Origin: an uncultured Gammaproteobacteria bacterium
GTDB lineage: Bacteria > Pseudomonadota > Gammaproteobacteria > SZUA-140
Direction: 5' to 3'
Assembly (NCBI GenBank): GCA_945788675.1
Contig: CALZMY010000075.1
Coordinates: 1-8,080 of the forward strand
Length of the DNA: 8,080 bases
The position numbers and the translations under genes were made by a program. The notes under the pieces were generated by a model. It had not been told where the DNA came from. It made no database searches and worked only from the letters and a program-made list of their open reading frames with translations. Shown piece by piece: positions 1 to 5,775 of the stretch (the first letter of the stretch is position 1; each line of letters opens with the position of its first letter).

Positions 1-3
1 AAA

Positions 4-80
4 TGGCGCGCCCGGAAGGATTCGAACCTCCGACCGCCTGGTTCGTAGCCAGGTACTCTATCCAGCTGAGCTACGGGCGC
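4..80 (-). tRNA. tRNA-Arg, anticodon ACG
   Basis: The reverse strand folds into a full cloverleaf of 77 nt. The acceptor arm GCGCCCG pairs with CGGGCGC, followed by discriminator G and an encoded CCA (positions 6-4). The anticodon stem CCTGG/CCAGG encloses the loop CTACGAA, with anticodon ACG at 46-44. The T arm GGAGG-TTCGAAT-CCTTC has one G-U pair. ACG tRNAs are normally edited to ICG by TadA and read CGU, CGC and CGA arginine codons (known for the family). Its position after csrA and tRNA-Ser(GCT) matches the serV-argV order of E. coli. Further tRNA-Arg copies could follow beyond the left edge, as in E. coli, but cannot be seen here. Confidence 0.98.
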
Positions 81-95
81 ACACTGAGGTTGCGC

Positions 96-123
96 ATTAT
101 ATGTGGTTTACAAATTGTGTCAA
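96..123 (-). promoter_or_regulatory. sigma70 promoter of tRNA-Arg
   Basis: On the reverse strand a perfect -35 box TTGACA (123-118) is separated by 16 bp from a perfect -10 box TATAAT (101-96). The mature tRNA 5' end at 80 lies 15 bp past the -10 box, so the 5' leader should be only about 8-10 nt. The discriminator starts GCGC, the GC-rich type typical of stringently controlled stable-RNA promoters; that regulation is inference. This promoter lets the tRNA be transcribed independently of the upstream tRNA-Ser unit. Confidence 0.85.
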
Positions 124-285
124 GAAGCTATTAAATTTATTACGAAAACCATTAGTATATTTCAGGCTTATCGCTTCCATCAGACTTAAATTACTAATGA
201 TGATCACTTAGAAACAGCGCCTCAGTACTTCTTGTATGGTGAAGAGATATGGATTCCCATCCAACTAATTGCAGACAAGTCCTAT
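124..285. other. Intergenic stretch without recognisable feature
   Basis: This AT-rich stretch lies between the tRNA-Arg promoter and the left copy of the 133-bp repeat. I see no cloverleaf, no convincing ribosome binding site plus reading frame, no T-tailed hairpin and no mobile-element end. The only small symmetry is GGATTCCCATCC near 251-262. Short reading frames that cross it run on into the repeat or the tRNA-Ser gene on the opposite strand and are not credible genes. Confidence 0.6.
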
Positions 286-418
286 GCCGCTGTTCTCCCT
301 CGCTACGCTCAGTCGTCGAACCTGCTTTTTATAATCGAGGGTGCTCGTTCATCGTCTATGTCATGGGCAATAAAAAATCACCCTGCGGTGGTTCATATAT
401 GGCGGAGAGAGAGGGATT
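286..418 (-). repeat. Direct repeat copy 1: duplicated 3' tail of tRNA-Ser
   Basis: This 133-bp segment is nearly identical to 459-591, shifted by 173 bp; I count two substitutions (352 and 379). Read in the tRNA direction it starts with the last 19 nt of tRNA-Ser(GCT), including CCA (418-400), then the terminator hairpin and about 85 bp of downstream tail. It has no other part of the tRNA, so it cannot give a functional molecule. One substitution falls in the terminator stem and breaks a base pair. It is best explained as a local duplication, with this copy the derived one. Confidence 0.9.
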
Positions 419-427
419 ACTCGCTTT

Positions 428-448
428 CGCTCGCCCTTCGGGCCAGCG
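428..448. repeat. GC-rich hairpin in the 40-bp spacer between the repeats
   Basis: The 40 bp between the two repeat copies (419-458) are much richer in GC than the surroundings. They contain an inverted repeat CGCT-C-GCCC, loop TTC, GGGC-C-AGCG: eight pairs with one internal mismatch. No T-run follows on either strand, so it is not a standard terminator. It looks like a short extragenic palindromic element, but one copy is too little to assign it to a family. Confidence 0.5.
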
Positions 449-458
449 CCGCATCCGC

Positions 459-591
459 GCCGCTGTTCTCCCTCGCTACGCTCAGTCGTCGAACCTGCTT
501 TTTATAATCGAGGGTGCTCGTTCACCGTCTATGTCATGGGCAATAAAAAACCACCCTGCGGTGGTTCATATATGGCGGAGAGAGAGGGATT
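459..591 (-). repeat. Direct repeat copy 2, overlapping the genuine tRNA-Ser end
   Basis: This is the parental-looking copy of the 133-bp repeat. It covers the true 3' end of tRNA-Ser (591-573), its intact terminator (566-545) and the tail to 459. It also contains the motif CTCCCTCGCTACGCTCAG, present in copy 1 as well. Identity with copy 1 stops inside the tRNA T arm at 591 and at 459. Confidence 0.9.
545..566 (-). terminator. Rho-independent terminator of tRNA-Ser
   Basis: Seven nt after the tRNA CCA end the reverse strand reads AACCACC, loop GCAG, GGTGGTT and then runs into T's (six T's at 550-545, partly shared with the stem). This is a compact 7-bp stem with a 4-nt loop and a U tail, as expected for a tRNA transcript end. 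A decayed copy is at 372-393. Confidence 0.8.
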
Positions 592-665
592 CGAACCCTC
601 GATGGAGCTATAAACCCCATACTCCCTTAGCAGGGGAGCGCCTTCAGCCGCTCGGCCATCTCTCC
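573..665 (-). tRNA. tRNA-Ser, anticodon GCT
   Basis: The reverse strand gives a 93-nt class II tRNA. The acceptor GGAGAGA pairs with TCTCTCC, followed by discriminator G and encoded CCA. The anticodon stem CTCCC/GGGAG encloses loop CTGCTAA with GCT at 631-629. A long variable arm follows, as required for serine tRNAs, and the T arm is GAGGG-TTCGAAT-CCCTC. It reads AGC and AGU codons. It lies directly downstream of csrA, as serV does in E. coli. Its 3'-terminal 19 nt are repeated at 400-418. Confidence 0.98.
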
Positions 666-739
666 ATTTAATGTACCCAGACAAACAGCACTTTGACTCA
701 AGCGGACTGCTTCCCTCACACCCGTTTCAGGGAGCGCAT

Positions 740-768
740 AGAGTAGCAAGTTTTTGCCTTCATGCCAA
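740..768 (-). promoter_or_regulatory. Promoter of tRNA-Ser
   Basis: On the reverse strand the -35 box TTGGCA (768-763) and the -10 box TACTCT (745-740) are exactly 17 bp apart. The -10 is preceded by TGC, an extended -10 element, and followed by ATGCGC, a GC-rich discriminator. A start near 733 would give a leader of about 65-70 nt to be trimmed before the tRNA 5' end at 665. The first two bases of the -35 box are also the last two T's of the terminator that closes the csrA transcript. Confidence 0.65.
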
Positions 769-809
769 AAAATAATGAGCCAAATGTTACATTTGGCTCA
801 TTATTTTTT
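767..809. terminator. Strong bidirectional rho-independent terminator
   Basis: A perfect 20-bp inverted repeat (767-786 and 790-809) encloses a 3-nt loop. The core GAGCCAAATG/CATTTGGCTC is flanked by A and T runs on both sides, so the hairpin has a U tail whichever strand is transcribed. On the minus strand it lies 86 bp past the csrA stop codon and closes the csrA transcript, insulating it from the tRNA unit. Confidence 0.92.
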
Positions 810-819
810 ATCTTTAGAA

Positions 820-846
820 GGAAAACATGCAGACTTGCATGTTTCC
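820..846. repeat. Second hairpin downstream of csrA
   Basis: An inverted repeat with arms around AACATGCA and TGCATGTT encloses a 4-nt loop GACT. It extends to about 11 pairs with one bulged A. It lies 48 bp past the csrA stop and about 10 bp before the main terminator stem. It has no T-tract of its own, so it more likely protects the csrA mRNA 3' end or assists termination than acts as a terminator itself; that role is inference. Confidence 0.55.
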
Positions 847-894
847 AGAAAGGGTAACAAAACCCAACGCTAAAAATATAAACAGAAACTCGGA

Positions 895-1080
895 TTATGC
901 AGCGCCCTCATCGCTGTTCTCCTTTTTAATACGCTCGTAGATCTCTTCGCGATGAACGGTGACGTCTTTAGGTGCATTAACGCCGATTCGTACCTGATTG
1001 CCTCGAACTCCAAGGACAGTCACAGTCACGTCATCGCCGATCATTAAGGTTTCACCTACACGCCTTGTCAAAATCAGCAT
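895..1080 (-). CDS. csrA: Carbon storage regulator CsrA (RsmA)
   Basis: This 61-residue protein has the usual length for CsrA and is close to the E. coli protein throughout, starting MLILTRRVGETLMIGDDV. CsrA is a cytoplasmic homodimer of intertwined beta strands that binds GGA motifs in mRNA leaders, mostly blocking translation, and so controls carbon flow, motility, biofilm and virulence switches. The RNA-contact residues known for the family are present: the LTR segment near residues 4-6 and the VHREE segment with Arg44. The tail after residue 50 is short and variable as usual. The ATG at 1080 has a strong ribosome binding site, TAAGGAG at 1093-1087. Its GGA suits self-repression by CsrA, which is known in E. 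coli but inferred here. It lies 170 bp past lysC with no terminator between, so it may receive readthrough as well as its own transcription. Confidence 0.98.
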   Translation of the reverse strand: MLILTRRVGETLMIGDDVTVTVLGVRGNQVRIGVNAPKDVTVHREEIYERIKKENSDEGAA

Positions 1081-1103
1081 TGTTGTCTCCTTACCAAAAT
1101 ACT

Positions 1104-1133
1104 CTTATAAATTTTTCTTATTAAAACAACCAA
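1104..1133 (-). promoter_or_regulatory. Candidate csrA promoter
   Basis: On the reverse strand TTGGTT (1133-1128) and TATAAG (1109-1104) are 18 bp apart. The -10 box matches consensus at five of six bases; the -35 box matches only TTG. A start near 1097 would leave a leader of about 15-20 nt containing the ribosome binding site. The gap is AT-rich, so chance matches are likely, and other weak promoters could exist further up. Confidence 0.35.
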
Positions 1134-1250
1134 CTTTTCTTAATTTGCTTATCGACCTTCCCCTAATTATCTATAGGGCTTTTGCCTCACGGGCGTTTAT
1201 ATTAACTTTCAATGAGTTATAAACACCAAAATCAGGCATCAAGAGGTGAT

Positions 1251-2483
1251 TTACGTTGATTGATCCAACCCAAAGGCCTCATGCAAGGCCCTAACACTCA
1301 ATTCTAGATACTTTTCATCTACTACAACTGAGATCTTTATCTCAGATGTGGAAATCATTCGAATATTGACGCCTTCTGTTGCCAGCGTTTCGAACATGGT
1401 GCTCGCAATACCTGCATGTGAGCGCATTCCTACCCCAACAATAGATACCTTAACAATCTTTGTATCTCCAGTCACCTCACGCGCACCCAGCTTTTTTGCG
1501 GTCTCTTGCATGATCGCAAGACTTTTATCATAGTCATTGCGATGTATCGTAAAAGTAAAGTCAGTGGTCGCATCTTCAGCGATATTCTGGATAATCATAT
1601 CGACTTCAATGTTACTATCTGCAATCGGCCCAAGAATCTTGTGCGCCACACCCGGTTGATCTGGCACTCCCAGCATGGTGACCTTAGCTTCATCACGGTT
1701 AAACGCGATCCCTGAAATTAACGCCTGCTCCATCTCCGCTTCCTCAGCTGATATTAATGTCCCCGCCACCGTGCAGCCAGTCTCCTCAAATGAAGACAGT
1801 ACCCGCAATGGTACGCCATACTTACTGGCAAATTCTACCGAGCGAATCTGCAACACTTTTGCGCCAAGGCTTGCCATCTCCAGCATCTCTTCATAGGTAA
1901 TATGGTCGAGACGACGTGCTTCCGGCACCACCCTGGGATCCGTGGTGTAAACACCATCGACATCGGTATAAATCTGACACTCATCGGCCTGCAACGCCGC
2001 TGCCAGCGCCACTGCTGAGGTGTCCGAACCACCACGCCCCAGGGTCGTAATATTGCCTGTTTCATCCATCCCCTGAAACCCAGCGACGACTACCACTCGC
2101 CCCTGATCCAGGTCTTTACGAATGCGCTTGTCATCGATATCGACAATACGCGCCTTATTATGAACGCTGTCGGTACGGATATGAACCTGATGCCCAGTAT
2201 AGGAGCGTGCCGCGCAGCCGCGTTTTTCTAGCGCCATGCTAAGCAGTGCAATTGTCACCTGCTCTCCAGTAGCGAGCAACACATCAAGCTCACGCGGTAC
2301 AGGTTGTTCATGAATCGCCTTAGCCAGTTCAACCAGACGATTGGTCTCGCCACTCATCGCCGAGACCACTATCACCACCTGATGACCCTGCTCGCGCCAG
2401 CCAATCACTCGCTCCGCGACGCTTTCGATACGTTCGACACTACCAACCGAGGTGCCACCATATTTTTGTACAATCAGACTCAT
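1251..2483 (-). CDS. lysC: Aspartate kinase (aspartokinase), lysine-sensitive type
   Basis: LysC phosphorylates L-aspartate with ATP to 4-aspartyl phosphate, the first step toward lysine, threonine, methionine and diaminopimelate. The 410-residue length and sequence fit the monofunctional Pseudomonas/Corynebacterium class, not the longer E. coli LysC (about 449) and not the kinase-homoserine dehydrogenase fusions. The N-terminal amino acid kinase domain (about 1-235) shows KYGGTS (7-12), SAMSGETN (41-48), TTLGRGGSDTSA (146-157) and YTDVDGVYTTDPR (172-184). Two ACT domains follow (about 265-335 and 345-405), where lysine and threonine feedback binding is expected. An internal ATG at residue 251 may give a separate small subunit. 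The gene starts 24 bp after alaS, so the two are probably cotranscribed. The ribosome binding site before the ATG is modest (GGAA). Confidence 0.96.
   Translation of the reverse strand: MSLIVQKYGGTSVGSVERIESVAERVIGWREQGHQVVIVVSAMSGETNRLVELAKAIHEQPVPRELDVLLATGEQVTIALLSMALEKRGCAARSYTGHQVHIRTDSVHNKARIVDIDDKRIRKDLDQGRVVVVAGFQGMDETGNITTLGRGGSDTSAVALAAALQADECQIYTDVDGVYTTDPRVVPEARRLDHITYEEMLEMASLGAKVLQIRSVEFASKYGVPLRVLSSFEETGCTVAGTLISAEEAEMEQALISGIAFNRDEAKVTMLGVPDQPGVAHKILGPIADSNIEVDMIIQNIAEDATTDFTFTIHRNDYDKSLAIMQETAKKLGAREVTGDTKIVKVSIVGVGMRSHAGIASTMFETLATEGVNIRMISTSEIKISVVVDEKYLELSVRALHEAFGLDQST
1731..1745 (-). promoter_or_regulatory. Internal ribosome binding site and start inside lysC (putative beta subunit)
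   Basis: Inside lysC the reverse strand reads GAGGA (1745-1741), a 7-nt gap and an in-frame ATG (1733-1731) at residue 251. This is a better ribosome binding site than that of the full-length start. Translation from here would give 160 residues starting MEQALISGIA, which is exactly the pair of ACT domains. Several aspartokinases (Bacillus, Corynebacterium) are alpha2beta2 complexes whose beta subunit arises this way; its use here is inference. Confidence 0.6.
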
Positions 2484-2497
2484 CTTGTTTCCGTTAC

Positions 2498-2520
2498 CAT
2501 CACATCATTATGACGTGATG
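2498..2520 (-). promoter_or_regulatory. Hairpin over the alaS stop codon, alaS-lysC junction
   Basis: The transcript reads CAUCACGUCA, UAA, UGAUGUGAUG: a 10-bp stem including one G-U pair with the alaS stop codon as the 3-nt loop. No U-tract follows, so it is unlikely to be a terminator. It ends about 14 nt before the lysC start codon, next to its weak ribosome binding site. It could influence lysC translation or mRNA processing; this is inference. Confidence 0.6.
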
Positions 2521-5135
2521 CGTTCTTCAATCCACGCCTTCACCGAAGCCAGTGCAGCATCAAGCCCTGCGGGTTCTGTACCACCTGCCTGCGCCATGTC
2601 CGGTCGACCACCTCCCTTACCGCCGACCTGCTGCGCCACATGGTTGACCAGCTCACCGGCCTTCAGTTGTTTGATCAAATCGGGTGTTACTCCGGCTGTC
2701 AACGAGACCTTCTCGCCGACAACCGCGCCCAGTACCACCACCGCTGATCCGAGTTTATTTTTCAGTTGATCAACCGTATCGCGTAGTGTCTTCACGTCAG
2801 CGCCTTCGAGTTTCGCCGCCAACACCTTAATGCCTTTAATCTCTATCGCCTGCGCTGCTAGCTCCGAGCCTTGATTGCTGGCAAGCTTGCCCTTGAGCTG
2901 TTCCAGTGCTTTTTCCAGCTTGCGGTTACGTTCGGACATCTGCTGTACTTTATCCAGCGTATCTTCTTTCCCCCCCTTGACCAATTCCGCAACGGCAGCA
3001 AAGTTTGACTCAAGCTGCTCCAGCCATACAACCGCATGCTCGCCGGTCACCGCTTCAATACGACGTACCCCGGCAGCGGTGCCTGTCTCAAGGATGATTT
3101 TGAACAGTCCAATATCACCGGCACGTTTAGCATGAGTACCACCACATAGCTCGGTTGAAAACGCCCCGATACTCAACACCCGCACTTCATCACTATACTT
3201 CTCACCAAACAGCGCCATCGCACCCGCCTCAACCGCATCGTCATAATTCATTAAGCGGGTCTGCACTGCATTGTTAGCACGGATCTCAGTATTGACGATG
3301 CGTTCAATCGCCAGCATCTGCTGCCTGGTGAGCGGTTCAAAATGGGAGAAATCAAAACGCAGACGATCAGCCTCAACCAGTGAACCTTTCTGCGTCACAT
3401 GATCACCCAGCACCTGTCGCAATGCAGCGTGCAATAGATGGGTAGCAGAGTGATTCAATACGATCGACTGTCGACGGCTTTGATCGACTTCAGCCACCAG
3501 CGTCATGCCCACCTTGATGTCACCCGCTGTCACCTTACCGATATGTCCATTCGCGCCACTATGCTTACGGGTGTCGGCCACCATGAATTCAACACCGTCG
3601 GCAGTCAACCGACCACGATCACCCGCCTGACCTCCAGACTCTGCATAGAATGGTGTCTTATCCAGTATCACCATTCCTTCTTCACCGGCACTCAGAGATG
3701 CGACCTGTGAATCACCACTAATTAGTGCCACCACACTCGCCGGCCCATCAAGATGCTCATAACCAGTGAACTCCGATGCCGCATCAATCTCAATCGCATC
3801 TGCATAGCCAACACCAAACTGGCTGGCGGAACGGGCACGTTCACGCTGCGCCGCCATCTCACGCTCAAAGCCAGCATCATCAATTGTTAAACCACGTTCA
3901 CGTGCGATGTCAGCAGTGAGGTCCGCCGGAAAACCATAGGTATCATAGAGTTTAAATACCGTCTCGCCGGGGATCTCTTTTCCTCTGAGGTCGGCAATGT
4001 CTGACTCCAGAATTTTCATGCCCTGATCAAGCGTCTCGGCAAAACGCTCTTCCTCAAGCTTCAATAGTTTTTCGATCTGCGACTGCGCCCTGGCAAGCTC
4101 GGGATAGGCCTCACCCATCTCATCCACCAGGGGTGACACCAGCTTGTAATAGAAGGTTTCATTCACACCCAGCTTATAAGCGTGACGAATAGCGCGACGG
4201 ATGATGCGACGCAGCACATAGCCGCGCCCTTCGTTCGAAGGCAAGACGCCGTCCGTAATCAAAAATGAACAGGAACGAATATGATCCGCAATGACACGCA
4301 GCGAACTGTTTTCCAGGTCTGTGGTTCCGCTGACTTTTGCGATGGCCTTAATCAGATTGGCAAATAGATCGATTTCATAATTGCTGTGCACCCCCTGCAT
4401 CACGGCAGCGAGACGCTCCAGCCCCATGCCGGTATCGACCGATGGCTTTGGCAACGCGCTCATGGCGCCATCGGCGCTACGGTTGTACTGCATGAAAACG
4501 AGATTCCATATCTCGATATAGCGATCACCATCTTCCTCCGCACTGCCCGGTGGGCCACCCGCGACATCAGCGCCGTGATCATAAAAGATTTCAGTACAGG
4601 GACCACAGGGACCGGTATCACCCATCGACCAGAAGTTGTCACTTTCGTGGCGCTTGCCACCTGGCTTGTCACCAATTCGGATCAGCTGTTGTGGCGCGAT
4701 GCCGATCTCGTTAAGCCAGATCTCGGCGGCCTCACTATCTTCATCATAAACGGTCGCCCACAGGCGTTCTTTGGGAAGCTTAAGATCGTCAGTCAGGAAC
4801 TGCCACGCAAAGCGAATCGCGTCATGCTTGAAATAGTCGCCAAAACTAAAGTTTCCCAACATCTCAAAGAATGTGTGGTGGCGTGCTGTGTAGCCAACAT
4901 TTTCAAGATCATTGTGTTTGCCGCCCGCGCGCACGCAGCGCTGCGAACTGGTGGCGCGCACGTAAGTACGCGTCTCCTGCCCCAGGAAGGTCTCTTTGAA
5001 CTGCACCATGCCTGCATTGGTAAATAGCAGGGTCGGGTCATTGCCTGGCACCAGGGGACTACTCGCCACGACCTGATGCCCATGTTGGGCAAAATAGTCG
5101 AGGAATTTTTGTCTTAAAGCTGCTGTTGAAGTCAT
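2508..5135 (-). CDS. alaS: Alanine-tRNA ligase (AlaRS)
   Basis: AlaRS is the class II synthetase that charges tRNA-Ala in the cytoplasm and hydrolyses mischarged Ser- and Gly-tRNA-Ala. The 875 residues match the E. coli enzyme in length and domain order. The aminoacylation domain (about 1-245) has RAGGKHNDLENVG (69-81) and the motif 3 segment DTGMGLERLAAV (234-245). The tRNA-recognition helices follow, to about 460. The editing domain carries the zinc/catalytic motifs HSATH (562-566) and CGGTH (664-668). A coiled-coil stretch around 725-755 leads to the C-terminal DHHA1 domain, with the glycine-rich GGKGGGRPDMAQAGG near 838-852. All key residues are present. The ATG start lacks a strong ribosome binding site. 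The leader upstream contains a hairpin (5167-5195). Confidence 0.99.
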   Translation of the reverse strand: MTSTAALRQKFLDYFAQHGHQVVASSPLVPGNDPTLLFTNAGMVQFKETFLGQETRTYVRATSSQRCVRAGGKHNDLENVGYTARHHTFFEMLGNFSFGDYFKHDAIRFAWQFLTDDLKLPKERLWATVYDEDSEAAEIWLNEIGIAPQQLIRIGDKPGGKRHESDNFWSMGDTGPCGPCTEIFYDHGADVAGGPPGSAEEDGDRYIEIWNLVFMQYNRSADGAMSALPKPSVDTGMGLERLAAVMQGVHSNYEIDLFANLIKAIAKVSGTTDLENSSLRVIADHIRSCSFLITDGVLPSNEGRGYVLRRIIRRAIRHAYKLGVNETFYYKLVSPLVDEMGEAYPELARAQSQIEKLLKLEEERFAETLDQGMKILESDIADLRGKEIPGETVFKLYDTYGFPADLTADIARERGLTIDDAGFEREMAAQRERARSASQFGVGYADAIEIDAASEFTGYEHLDGPASVVALISGDSQVASLSAGEEGMVILDKTPFYAESGGQAGDRGRLTADGVEFMVADTRKHSGANGHIGKVTAGDIKVGMTLVAEVDQSRRQSIVLNHSATHLLHAALRQVLGDHVTQKGSLVEADRLRFDFSHFEPLTRQQMLAIERIVNTEIRANNAVQTRLMNYDDAVEAGAMALFGEKYSDEVRVLSIGAFSTELCGGTHAKRAGDIGLFKIILETGTAAGVRRIEAVTGEHAVVWLEQLESNFAAVAELVKGGKEDTLDKVQQMSERNRKLEKALEQLKGKLASNQGSELAAQAIEIKGIKVLAAKLEGADVKTLRDTVDQLKNKLGSAVVVLGAVVGEKVSLTAGVTPDLIKQLKAGELVNHVAQQVGGKGGGRPDMAQAGGTEPAGLDAALASVKAWIEERITS

Positions 5136-5166
5136 CGAGATTCTTTACACTTTAAAATGTGGCTCA

Positions 5167-5195
5167 CGAGCAGCGACTTAAACCTTGCTGGCTCG
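5167..5195 (-). promoter_or_regulatory. Hairpin in the alaS leader
   Basis: In the 146-bp gap between recX and alaS the reverse strand reads CGAGC-C-AGC, a 12-nt loop and GCTGCTCG: an 8-bp stem with one bulged C. It ends about 31 nt before the alaS ATG and has no T-tract. E. coli AlaRS is known to repress its own gene by binding a palindrome near the promoter, so a self-regulation site is possible, but nothing here proves it. No convincing -35/-10 pair was found in this gap. Confidence 0.45.
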
Positions 5196-5281
5196 TTCCG
5201 TTCCTAAAATTTAATTTATTGTTATTCCGTTGTTTTTACTGTCTTGTGCGTTTGTAGCACATTTTCGACGAGAGTATAAAC

Positions 5282-5710
5282 CTAATCCAAGTCTTTAAAT
5301 ATATGTTTTGTCTGTTCAGTGGTAAAACCGCGATATTGCAGAAATTGTAGCTGCTTTGCTCGCGCCTTTATATCTTCGGGAAATTTGCCACCAAACCGTT
5401 TTTGCCATGCCGCCCTGGCGCTTTCAATCCAGCATCGATCCTGAAAATCGACATAATCACTAACAAGCACACTCGCGACACCACGCTGACGCAACTCTTC
5501 ACGGATGCGCACCGGGCCAAACCCTTTGCCCATCCGCGAACGCACATAACTCTCAGCATAGCGTGCATCGCTAAGCAATCCGTCATCCACCAGCGCAGAG
5601 AGGGCTTCATGGACAAAAATTTCGTCGAAACCCTTTTCAATCAGTTTTCTTGTCAATTCGGCAACGGCGTGTTCACGCCGTGCCAACAGATCCAACGCAC
5701 GTTTACGCAC
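5282..5710 (-). CDS. recX: RecA regulatory protein RecX
   Basis: RecX binds RecA filaments, caps their growth and inhibits recombinase and coprotease activity. The sequence is a helical RecX repeat protein: ALDLLARREHAVAEL at the N terminus, LVDDGLLSDARYAESYVRSR (41-60) and GFGPVRIREELRQRGV (63-78), with a third three-helix unit ending LQFLQYRGFTTEQ. It lies 65 bp after recA on the same strand with no terminator, the usual recA-recX operon. The start used is a GTG at 5710, giving 142 residues, slightly short for the family. It has no ribosome binding site at normal distance; an AGGAG lies 24 nt upstream. The upstream frame stays open into recA and reads like RecX N-terminal sequence, so the true start may lie further upstream at a non-standard codon. 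Confidence 0.93.
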   Translation of the reverse strand: MRKRALDLLARREHAVAELTRKLIEKGFDEIFVHEALSALVDDGLLSDARYAESYVRSRMGKGFGPVRIREELRQRGVASVLVSDYVDFQDRCWIESARAAWQKRFGGKFPEDIKARAKQLQFLQYRGFTTEQTKHIFKDLD

Positions 5711-5743
5711 GCCCAGTACGTTATTATCCGCTGTCTCCTGGGC
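5711..5743 (-). promoter_or_regulatory. Inverted repeat before the recX start
   Basis: On the reverse strand GCCCAG (5743-5738) and CTGGGC (5716-5711) are perfect inverted 6-mers around a 21-nt loop. The 3' arm ends directly at the recX GTG, and the 5' arm overlaps the AGGAG sequence. Folding would shorten the effective distance between them or hide the ribosome binding site. Either could keep RecX low relative to RecA; this is inference from one short inverted repeat. Confidence 0.4.
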
Positions 5744-5775
5744 GATTTGCAGGCGCTCGTATTTTTGACTATTAA

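Noticed and set aside
400..591. attL/attR of an integrated element at tRNA-Ser
   Set aside because: The repeat does include the tRNA 3' end, but only 40 bp lie between the copies, there is no integrase or cargo, and identity extends far outside the tRNA.
286..591. CRISPR array
   Set aside because: There are only two copies, the unit is 133 bp, and it contains a tRNA fragment; none of this fits short repeats with unique spacers.
232..671. Plus-strand open frames of about 90 and 140 codons
   Set aside because: They cross the 133-bp repeats and run antisense through tRNA-Ser. The repeated protein segments come from the DNA duplication, and no ribosome binding site or family resemblance is visible.
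4386..5027. A 213-codon plus-strand open frame
   Set aside because: It is entirely antisense to the conserved catalytic part of alaS, whose frame is intact and clearly under selection. The translated product looks like no known protein.
5136..5281. T-box or other riboswitch before alaS
   Set aside because: The gap is only 146 bp, has no T-box sequence and no terminator/antiterminator pair. Only one small hairpin is present.
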